Positions 28,546 through 35,233 of a DNA stretch of 37,159 bases are shown here, piece by piece. The translations under genes and the position numbers were made by a program. Below the pieces are notes generated by a model that saw nothing but the letters and a program-made list of their open reading frames with translations, did not search any database and had not been told where the DNA came from. Each line of letters begins with the position of its first letter. Position 1 is the stretch's first letter. The stretch is from a virus. The stretch lies in IMG/VR virus record IMGVR_UViG_3300031251_000955, positions 1 to 37,159 of that record; one strand, written 5' to 3'.

Positions 28546-30084
28546 ATGACAACTGATTTTTTACATGGTGTAGAGGTGCTGGATATTGATGTCAGCACGA
28601 ATCCAATTCGTACTGTTCAATCCAGTGTTATCGGGATCGTCGGCACTGCAAACGGAGCGTTAGGAGCTAATCAGGCTCAGTTGATAGTTGGTACCGAAGC
28701 GGACAATACCGGTCTTGTATATACGGCGGTAACAGCGGGTGCACGCTTAAATAATGCCGCGGTTAGATATGCTAATCCCGGCGCTCCAAGTCAATCCCTA
28801 TCATTTTCTATAGAGTCTTCCACGGACATATTGGGTAATGCTGGCCTTACGGTAGTGGTAAATCTTGCAACGGATAGTTCCAGCGTAATTATTTCAACGG
28901 CAGATGATATTAAAACAGCCTGGGCTGCAAACACTGGTTTGTCTGCAGTGATCACCGTTGCCGATCTTGGCACAAGCAATGGAAGTGGTGTCGTTGAACC
29001 AATGAACACAAAATATTTAGCAGGTGGATATGACGAACCATTTCCACTCAATACACCGGTTCTGGTACCAGGTGATCAAAAACTGGCGGCTATGCTCAAA
29101 GGAACGTGGGGGCAATCAGAAGGTAGTTTGCCTGCTGCTTTGAACGGTATCTTTAATCAGATCGGTGCCGTGGTTGTGGTGGTGCGTGTTCACCAAGAAG
29201 ATTCTGATTCAGACACCATTACCAATATTATTGGCGGTGTTGATGGTGATGGAAACTATACCGGTCTACATGCATTGCTTGCATCAGAGTCCACGCTGGA
29301 TGTTGTGCCGCGTATTATTATTGCGCCGGAATGGAGTAAAAATTTAGCGGTTGCCGAAGAAATGATTGTGGTAGCTAATCGGTTGCGTGCGCACTGCATT
29401 GCGGAAGGACCGGATACAACGGATGCCGCTGCAAAATCCTATCGACATAGCTTTGGCTCACGGCGTATGTTTGTAGTTGATCCAGGTGTTACAACATTTG
29501 AAAATGCTGAAAATGTAACGCGCGGAAATTCATCCTATGTTGCTGGCTTGATTGCTCGTATAGACAACGAGAAAGGCTTCTGGAATTCACCATCTAATAA
29601 TGAGATATACGGAATCATCGGTACCACGCGTGCAGTTGATTTTACTTTGGGTGATACGTCTTCTCGTGCCAATCTTCTGAATGCATCCGAAGTTACCACT
29701 ATCATTCGCAAAGATGGTTTCCGTCTATGGGGTAATCGCACTTGTTCAACCGAAATTCGCTATGCATTCCTTTCTGTTAGCCGCACGGCAGACATGATTG
29801 ATGATTCTATTCTGCGTGCTCACATGTGGGCGGTGGATCGCAATATCACAACGCAATATATTGAGTCAGTGGTGGATGGTGTAAATGCATATCTGAACAC
29901 CTTGAAAACATTGGGTGCGATTATCGACGGCAAATGTTGGGCAGATGCTGATCTGAATACGCCAGAAAACATTGCTAATGGCCAAATCTATTTTGACTTT
30001 GATTTTGCACCACCTTATCCGGCAGAGCGTGTTTCATTCCGTCGGCGTATCAATAATTCTTACCTTGAGGAGCTTTTAGCATGA
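28546..30084 (+). CDS. Tail sheath protein FI (P2 gpFI-like)
   Basis: This 512-residue protein is the contractile sheath. Typical elements are MTTDFLHGVEVLDIDVSTNP, TVQSSVIGIVGTA, GTWGQSEGSLPAALNGIFNQ, an RADLLNASEV-like box (SRANLLNASEVTTIIRKDGF), LWGNRTCS and FDFDFAPPYPAERVSFR near the C-terminus. An inserted domain near 60-165 is longer than in P2. A strong GAGGAGG ribosome binding site precedes the ATG. Confidence 0.94.
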   Translation: MTTDFLHGVEVLDIDVSTNPIRTVQSSVIGIVGTANGALGANQAQLIVGTEADNTGLVYTAVTAGARLNNAAVRYANPGAPSQSLSFSIESSTDILGNAGLTVVVNLATDSSSVIISTADDIKTAWAANTGLSAVITVADLGTSNGSGVVEPMNTKYLAGGYDEPFPLNTPVLVPGDQKLAAMLKGTWGQSEGSLPAALNGIFNQIGAVVVVVRVHQEDSDSDTITNIIGGVDGDGNYTGLHALLASESTLDVVPRIIIAPEWSKNLAVAEEMIVVANRLRAHCIAEGPDTTDAAAKSYRHSFGSRRMFVVDPGVTTFENAENVTRGNSSYVAGLIARIDNEKGFWNSPSNNEIYGIIGTTRAVDFTLGDTSSRANLLNASEVTTIIRKDGFRLWGNRTCSTEIRYAFLSVSRTADMIDDSILRAHMWAVDRNITTQYIESVVDGVNAYLNTLKTLGAIIDGKCWADADLNTPENIANGQIYFDFDFAPPYPAERVSFRRRINNSYLEELLA

Positions 30085-30587
30085 TTCCATCAATCCTGAA
30101 AAACATGAATGCGTTTGTGGATGGCCGTGGCTATGCCGGACGCATTGAGTCAACGACGCCGCCTAAACTTACACGAAAGATGGAAGAGTTTCGTGGGGGC
30201 GGTATGGATGCTCCGATTGAGTTAGATATGGGGCATGAAAAACTGGAAACCACGATGAATTTTGCCGAGCATGATCCCGAGCTTTTGAAACTGTGGGGTG
30301 TAACCAATCACAGTGCAGTGGCATTCCAGTTGCGCGGCGCGATGCAGCGCGACAGTGATGGTTCTGTCATTCCGGTGATTGTGGATCTCCGTGGTCGTTT
30401 TCGTGAAATTGATCCAGGCGATTGGAAGCCCGGTGAGAAAGCATCAATGGTTGCGTCTGTTGCTGCCAGTTACTATCGGTTGCGCATGAACAATGACACC
30501 ATTATCGAGATCGATGTGCCGAACATGAAGTGCATTGTCGATGGTGTGGATCTGCTGGCCGCGCAGCGCCAGGCATTGGGCGTTTAA
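30081..30587 (+). CDS. Tail tube protein FII (P2 gpFII-like)
   Basis: The 168-residue protein (MIPSILKNMNAFVDGRGYAG) is the inner tail tube. It has GGGMDAPIELDMGHEKLETT and FREIDPGDWKPGEKASMVAS, typical of the FII family. It overlaps the sheath stop by four bases. Confidence 0.94.
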   Translation: MIPSILKNMNAFVDGRGYAGRIESTTPPKLTRKMEEFRGGGMDAPIELDMGHEKLETTMNFAEHDPELLKLWGVTNHSAVAFQLRGAMQRDSDGSVIPVIVDLRGRFREIDPGDWKPGEKASMVASVAASYYRLRMNNDTIIEIDVPNMKCIVDGVDLLAAQRQALGV

Positions 30588-30597
30588 GGAGTAATCT

Positions 30598-30855
30598 ATG
30601 TCTACTGAAAAAAATGGTCAAACGATTACCCTGGATTATCCAGTCACTATCAACGGGCAGGAAGTTTCTCAGCTATTTTTGCGTCGTGCAAAAGTAGCTG
30701 ATCAACGTGCGATGGCAAAGAATTCTGGCACTGATGCGGATAAGGAAATTGCTATGTTTGCTAATTTGCTAAACATTGCACCGAATGAAGTTGATTTGCT
30801 GGATGTAAAGGATTACCAAAAAATTACAGAGGCCTATCAAGGTTTTTTAAAATAA
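30598..30855 (+). CDS. Tail assembly protein E (P2 gpE-like)
   Basis: The 85-residue protein (MSTEKNGQTITLDYPVTING) has VSQLFLRRAKVADQRAMAK and ends AYQGFLK. It is the short product of the E/E' tail assembly pair, which chaperones the tape measure. Just before the stop lies a T6-A4 slippery run. Confidence 0.88.
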   Translation: MSTEKNGQTITLDYPVTINGQEVSQLFLRRAKVADQRAMAKNSGTDADKEIAMFANLLNIAPNEVDLLDVKDYQKITEAYQGFLK

Positions 30856-30986
30856 GCCGTGACGGAGTGTTACGGCTCTGTGTAGTGCTTGCCAGTTATA
30901 CCGGTTGGTCGCTAAATGAAATTGATGCCATGACGTTAGAAGAACTAACCGAGTGGGTCAAAGTTTGTGAAGCGGCCACCAAATAA
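30598..30986 (+). CDS. E-E' fusion made by programmed -1 frameshift
   Basis: The run TTTTTTAAAA (30843-30852) contains the canonical slippery heptamer T-TTA-AAA (30846-30852), one codon before the gpE stop. Slipping back one base joins gpE to an open frame. It continues KISRDGVLRLCVVLASYTGW and then LNEIDAMTLEELTEWVKVC, ending at the TAA at 30984-30986. This is the E' extension, as in P2, where the same switch makes the E+E' product. E' has no start codon or ribosome binding site of its own. Frameshift efficiency cannot be judged from sequence alone. Confidence 0.85.
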
Positions 30987-31002
30987 TCCTTAAAGGTAAT
31001 CT

Positions 31003-32577
31003 ATGTCTTCTGTTGTTAATGCAGCGGCCACCATTTTTATTGGTGCAAAGCTGGGCAGTGGTTTTGGCTCGGTTTTTAAGTCTGCTGAAAAGTCTGCATT
31101 AAAACTGGGGCAGATTTATCGCGATACCAATAAGCAATTGGCAACGGCCAATAATGTTATTAAGTATGGAAAGCTGTTAAAAGAGTTGCGCGCAAAGCAG
31201 GAAGCAATGGGTGGCTCCAGTAAAAGCCTGGCTGATGGTATTGCTAATGTTGAAAAGCTGTATGCAGCGGCTAAAACATCGGCCAGGGGTTATGGTTTAG
31301 AAGTTGGCAATATTGCTCGTGAGCAAGAGAAGCTGTCACTCAAATCAAAGTTGGCAAAAATGGGTGCAAGTAATGTAGGTGCTGCAGCGCGTATTGTTGG
31401 TGGTGGTGTGGCCGCTGGTACTGCATTATTTATGTCTGCAAAAGATATGTCTGAGCAAACACAGGCATTACAAAATCAGGCGCGGGCTTTAGGCTTCACT
31501 ACGCAGAAGCTGCAAGAGTATCGAGCCATTGCTGGATCTAAAGGTATTCAGGAAGATGCTTTTGGTGATGCGATGATGTCGCAAGCAGAAAAGATTTCTA
31601 AGGCATCGTTGGGTATTGGCGAAGGCGCGCAACGTACCAATAAACTAATACGTGAGCTGGGTCTCGATACGCAGTTCCTGCAGAACCTGTCTCCCGATAA
31701 ACAGTTTAATTTGATTGCTGATGGCCTTAATAAAATCGGCAATCAGAATGACAAAATCCGTATTGCCAATGAATTGTGGGAAGGCAATGGAGAGGCCATG
31801 TTAAATATGGCGGCAATGGGTTCCAAAGGATTGGGTGAAATGGCGAAGCAAGTTGATACTACTGGAAATGTGCTCAATGAAAATGCAAAAAAGAATTTGA
31901 GCATATTCAATACACAATTATTTGAAATGAAGGAAGGCCTCACTGGGATACAGACTCGAATTATTGTTGGAGCGGTACCGGCGTTAATAGGCTTAATGAA
32001 TGTAGTAGGCCCCACAGTAAGCATGATTGGAAAGGGTATTGATGCGATTGGTGGCTTTAACACTATTCTTTCGATAGCTGCAGGAGTTGCGCTGCCTGCT
32101 TTGATTGGTGCTATACCAGCTCTTATCTTAGGTATTCAAACACTTGGTTGGGCCGTTGCTGCAAATCCAATTGGCTTAATGTTCAAAGTATTGGCCGTTG
32201 GGGCTGTTTTACTAATAACGCATTGGGATACAGTAAAAAATTCGGTAGTCGGTGCATTGGATTGGATTGGTAAAAAAGCGATATGGTTGTTTACCCATAC
32301 GCCAATGGGTTATTTGTTTAAGGGAGCGGCATTGCTTGGCCATGCTGCAGCAGATTATATTTCTGGTTCATCATCCGATGCATCATCGGCCATGAAGGTG
32401 CCTATTGCTACTGCAGCGGCTGCTAACGGCGGCGGTGGCGGTACAACAATCGGCAGTATTACGGTTCATGCATCACCTGGCATGGACGAAGAAAAATTAG
32501 CGCACCATGTGGTGAAACAGATCGATGAACGTGATCGACGGGCGGCTGCGAAGCGCCGTGGCGCACACCATGATTAA
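31003..32577 (+). CDS. Tail tape-measure protein (P2 gpT-like)
   Basis: The 524-residue protein (MSSVVNAAATIFIGAKLGSG) has a helical N-terminus, the tape-measure core (SEQTQALQNQARALGFTTQK, EYRAIAGSKGIQEDAFGDAM, NELWEGNGEAMLNMA) and hydrophobic segments at about 320-410. It ends in a charged tail (DERDRRAAAKRRGAHHD). It sets tail length. It is shorter than P2 gpT, predicting a shorter tail. Confidence 0.92.
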   Translation: MSSVVNAAATIFIGAKLGSGFGSVFKSAEKSALKLGQIYRDTNKQLATANNVIKYGKLLKELRAKQEAMGGSSKSLADGIANVEKLYAAAKTSARGYGLEVGNIAREQEKLSLKSKLAKMGASNVGAAARIVGGGVAAGTALFMSAKDMSEQTQALQNQARALGFTTQKLQEYRAIAGSKGIQEDAFGDAMMSQAEKISKASLGIGEGAQRTNKLIRELGLDTQFLQNLSPDKQFNLIADGLNKIGNQNDKIRIANELWEGNGEAMLNMAAMGSKGLGEMAKQVDTTGNVLNENAKKNLSIFNTQLFEMKEGLTGIQTRIIVGAVPALIGLMNVVGPTVSMIGKGIDAIGGFNTILSIAAGVALPALIGAIPALILGIQTLGWAVAANPIGLMFKVLAVGAVLLITHWDTVKNSVVGALDWIGKKAIWLFTHTPMGYLFKGAALLGHAAADYISGSSSDASSAMKVPIATAAAANGGGGGTTIGSITVHASPGMDEEKLAHHVVKQIDERDRRAAAKRRGAHHD

Positions 32578-32588
32578 GGTGTGTATTT

Positions 32589-32990
32589 ATGAGTGATGTA
32601 ATGCTCAGGCTGGGTGAGTTCAAATTCAGCATTAATACAGCAGCCTATCAAACATTAAAACAAACTTGGGATTTTGCCTGGCAAGCACAAGCGCGCATTG
32701 GCACTAATCCCGCTATGCAGTTTGTCGGATTTTCGCGCGCTATTGAAATTGCCGGTGTAATGTACCCCGGTCAATTTGGTAGCAGAAAGCATATCGATTC
32801 AATGATAGCAATGGCGGGCAAAGGCAAACCATTATTCATGATTGGTAGCAGTGGTGTACCGTTGGGGTTCTGGTGTATTACTAAAGTTGAAGCAAATAAT
32901 TCTGTTTTTTTTGCAAACGGCGAACCACGTAAAATCGAATTCAGTTTGAGCTTGCAATACTACGGTGAGAAATATGGCAAGGTATCGTAG
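32589..32990 (+). CDS. Tail protein U (P2 gpU-like)
   Basis: The 133-residue protein (MSDVMLRLGEFKFSINTAAY) has PAMQFVGFSRAIEIAGVMYP and KPLFMIGSSGVPLGFWCITK, then EFSLSLQYYG. It matches P2 gpU, a tail completion protein. The end overlaps the X gene. Confidence 0.92.
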   Translation: MSDVMLRLGEFKFSINTAAYQTLKQTWDFAWQAQARIGTNPAMQFVGFSRAIEIAGVMYPGQFGSRKHIDSMIAMAGKGKPLFMIGSSGVPLGFWCITKVEANNSVFFANGEPRKIEFSLSLQYYGEKYGKVS

Positions 32991-33177
32991 CGTTCAGGGC
33001 GACACTGTTGATCTTATCTGTTGGCGATTTTATAACGATGTAACGATGTCGCAAACGGTATTGCAAGCTAATCAGGGATTGGCCGATCTGGATTTCATTT
33101 TGCCAATAGGTACCGAGATTGAGTTGCCAGAAAAGACTGCAAGCAATATAGCTGAAACAACAAAGCTCTGGGATTAA
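32974..33177 (+). CDS. Tail protein X (P2 gpX-like, LysM-like)
   Basis: The 67-residue protein (MARYRSVQGDTVDLICWRFY) shows the gpX pattern VLQANQGLADLDFILPIGTE-IELP, a LysM-like fold that binds the baseplate hub. I chose the ATG at 32974; it overlaps the U gene by 17 bases. Confidence 0.9.
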   Translation: MARYRSVQGDTVDLICWRFYNDVTMSQTVLQANQGLADLDFILPIGTEIELPEKTASNIAETTKLWD

Positions 33178-33178
33178 C

Positions 33179-34144
33179 ATGCGCCCCATCGTTGTAGTTA
33201 AAGCCGACGAAAAGTTGGTGGATCTATCTGGCACAAAATTAATTTCGCTAGAGATTCAGGACGGTATTGGTGATGATTCCGATACGATGACGCTGAATAT
33301 CACCGATGATGGCTCAATGGAATTGCCGCGTCGTGGTGTTACTCTGCAGGTCTGGATAGGCTATGAAGAATCAAAATTAGTTGATAAGGGAAAGTATACC
33401 GTTGATGAGATTGATTTAGCTGGGCCGCCAAACCAAATGGAGATCCGCGCGCGGGCAACGGACTTCTCGCCAACATCGCCTATCAAGGTGCCTAAACAAC
33501 GATCGTGGCATGACACTACGATTGGCGCGATGGTTTCAACTATCGCAAGTGAAAACAAATTAGTACCTGCTATATCGGCATCCCTGGCATCGGTCCCTGT
33601 TCCGCATCGTGATCAAACGGAAAGTGACATCATGATGTTGGCGGATATTGCATACCAAAATAAAGCGATTTGCAAAACAGCGGGTGGAAAACTAGTTTTT
33701 GTGTCCCAAGGCGAAGCAACCTCTGCCAGTGGTAAATCACTGGGCACAAAAAAAATAACACCATCGATGGTCACTAATTGGCGCGACACGATCACTGATC
33801 GCAGTTCATGCACCGGTGTGCGAACCCACTGGCATGAATTAGAAGCCTCCCAATTACATGATGAGTTAGCGGGAAGTGATTCTGGCCAGGTGTATGACAT
33901 CGTCAGTCCTTATCCAACGCAAGTCGAAGCGATTGCTGCAGGCAAATCAAAATTCGCAGAGCTTCAGCGTGGGACTGCAAAGCTCACTATTAATATGCCG
34001 GGCGATCCTGAGCTCAGCGCAGAAATGGTTCTCGATTTAGCGGGGTTCCGCAAGAGTGTCGATGGGGAATGGGCTATCAGTAACGTTACTCATAACGTCG
34101 CTGCAGGCTATACATGCACTATTAACGGGTTGCCTCCACTATGA
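33179..34144 (+). CDS. Baseplate hub / late control protein D (P2 gpD-like)
   Basis: The 321-residue protein begins MRPIVVVKADEKLVDLSGTK. It has LISLEIQDGIGDDSDTMTLN, PRRGVTLQVWIGYEESKLVD, ATDFSPTSPIKVPKQRSWHD and a C-terminal hub end. These are typical of gpD (phage late control D, T4 gp27-like hub). It starts one base after the X stop and overlaps the endolysin start. Confidence 0.92.
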   Translation: MRPIVVVKADEKLVDLSGTKLISLEIQDGIGDDSDTMTLNITDDGSMELPRRGVTLQVWIGYEESKLVDKGKYTVDEIDLAGPPNQMEIRARATDFSPTSPIKVPKQRSWHDTTIGAMVSTIASENKLVPAISASLASVPVPHRDQTESDIMMLADIAYQNKAICKTAGGKLVFVSQGEATSASGKSLGTKKITPSMVTNWRDTITDRSSCTGVRTHWHELEASQLHDELAGSDSGQVYDIVSPYPTQVEAIAAGKSKFAELQRGTAKLTINMPGDPELSAEMVLDLAGFRKSVDGEWAISNVTHNVAAGYTCTINGLPPL

Positions 34145-34566
34145 TTAATTCCAGAAATATCGACGATCTCCATCCGCGTGTTGCTATATTGTGCCGTGCT
34201 TTTATTCAGGCTTGCGCTGCTGAAAATATCGACGTGATTATTACGAGCACTTATCGGGATCTCGAATCACAATCTGCACTGTATGCCCAGGGGCGAACGA
34301 TGCCGGGCAGCAAAGTCACCAATGCACAAGCGGGTCAATCATTCCATAACTACCGTGTGGCTTTTGATTTTTGCCCGATTGTAAATGGTAAGGCGCAATG
34401 GAATGACGAGCTGTTGTTTTCACATTGCGGTGCCATCGCTGAAAAGATTGGGCTGCAGTGGGCCGGTCGATGGGTGACATTTAAAGAATTGGCACACTGC
34501 CAATTTACGGACGGTTTAACACTGGCTGATTTCCAGTCTGGCAAACATTTAAAAGAGGTGGCGTGA
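34141..34566 (+). CDS. Endolysin, M15-type peptidase
   Basis: The 141-residue protein has a D-Ala-D-Ala carboxypeptidase/L-alanyl-D-glutamate endopeptidase fold (VanY/M15). Visible residues are STYRDLESQSALYAQGR, the SFHNYRVAFDF motif (zinc ligands His69 and Asp76) and LAHCQF (His119). It cleaves the peptide cross-links of peptidoglycan at lysis. It has no signal peptide and relies on the adjacent holin. It overlaps the hub gene by four bases. Confidence 0.88.
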   Translation: MINSRNIDDLHPRVAILCRAFIQACAAENIDVIITSTYRDLESQSALYAQGRTMPGSKVTNAQAGQSFHNYRVAFDFCPIVNGKAQWNDELLFSHCGAIAEKIGLQWAGRWVTFKELAHCQFTDGLTLADFQSGKHLKEVA

Positions 34567-34567
34567 T

Positions 34568-35149
34568 ATGGCATACAAATACAAAGATGCATTATTGAAA
34601 GTGGGTGGTGCGATCCTGAATGATGTTGTGCCAGGTGCTGGTATCCTGATCGATGCGGTCAATTCCTTTTTGCCGGATGATAAAAAATTACCGTCCGCTG
34701 CTACCGGCACCCAGGCGTACAACGCTATCCAGACTTTGCCGCCCGATCAGCAAGCGCAGCTGTTTGAAAAAGAGATCGATGGCGATATTGCAGAAAGCGG
34801 TGATTGGGCAACCATTGCCAAGGCGCATGCTGAAAGTGATGCCGCTGGCAATTCCACCCGACCATTCATTGCATTGCTAATGGCGTGGTTTTATGTGTTG
34901 GCAGCATCACCATTATTGGCCGCTGTTACATATGCAATCTTCAACAATAATAGTGCGTTGATGTCCACGGTGGGCAACGCATGGCCTCTGGTACTAGCGA
35001 TCCTGGGCACGCCAATCCTTTTGTTGCGTGCGTATTTTGGCTATCGTACTGATGAAAAAAAAGCGCGCTACGCGGCCTCCGTGGGGCAGGAGTCAGCGCC
35101 TTCATCGATTGCTGGTGTGATTGCAAGTTTGGTCAAGAAACAAAGCTAG
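34568..35149 (+). CDS. Holin, 3TM-type holin family
   Basis: The 193-residue protein has a helical cytosolic N-terminus (KVGGAILNDVVPGAGILIDA). Strong membrane helices lie at about 99-125 (PFIALLMAWFYVLAASPLLA) and 137-157 (NAWPLVLAILGTPILLLRAY). Basic FGYRTDEKKAR follows. This matches the 3TM-type phage holin family next to M15 endolysins. It starts two bases after the endolysin gene and is the last phage gene before the att repeat. No separate spanin pair is evident. Confidence 0.85.
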   Translation: MAYKYKDALLKVGGAILNDVVPGAGILIDAVNSFLPDDKKLPSAATGTQAYNAIQTLPPDQQAQLFEKEIDGDIAESGDWATIAKAHAESDAAGNSTRPFIALLMAWFYVLAASPLLAAVTYAIFNNNSALMSTVGNAWPLVLAILGTPILLLRAYFGYRTDEKKARYAASVGQESAPSSIAGVIASLVKKQS

Positions 35150-35153
35150 ATTG

Positions 35154-35166
35154 CTGTCTAATACTC
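35154..35166. repeat. Candidate attR core (13-bp repeat)
   Basis: CTGTCTAATACTC repeats the sequence at 16-28 in the same orientation. It lies five bases after the holin stop; phage genes end here and host DNA begins. In the excised circle this copy would follow the integrase reading frame. The remaining bases up to 35233 hold only the short upstream region of the sulfatase gene, with nothing I recognise. Confidence 0.7.
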
Positions 35167-35233
35167 GACCAAACAATCTATAATTACCGACGTTTTTTGA
35201 TTGTTTTTAGCGGCTTCTTATTAGACACTTTTT

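Larger units (their letters stand above)
16..35166. mobile_element. Temperate prophage with lambda-like control and head, P2-like contractile tail, and a DGR
   Basis: The element runs from the integrase gene at the left to the holin gene at the right. A 13-bp direct repeat at 16-28 and 35154-35166 bounds it. Inside are all the modules of a temperate phage: integrase, leftward early operon, repressor/cro switch, replication genes, late antiterminator, terminase, head, contractile tail and lysis genes. No structural gene appears frameshifted or truncated, so the prophage could be functional. Only 15 bp of left flank are present. The right flank carries a host sulfatase gene. The boundaries are inferred from the repeat and from where phage genes stop, and are not proven. 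Confidence 0.9.
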
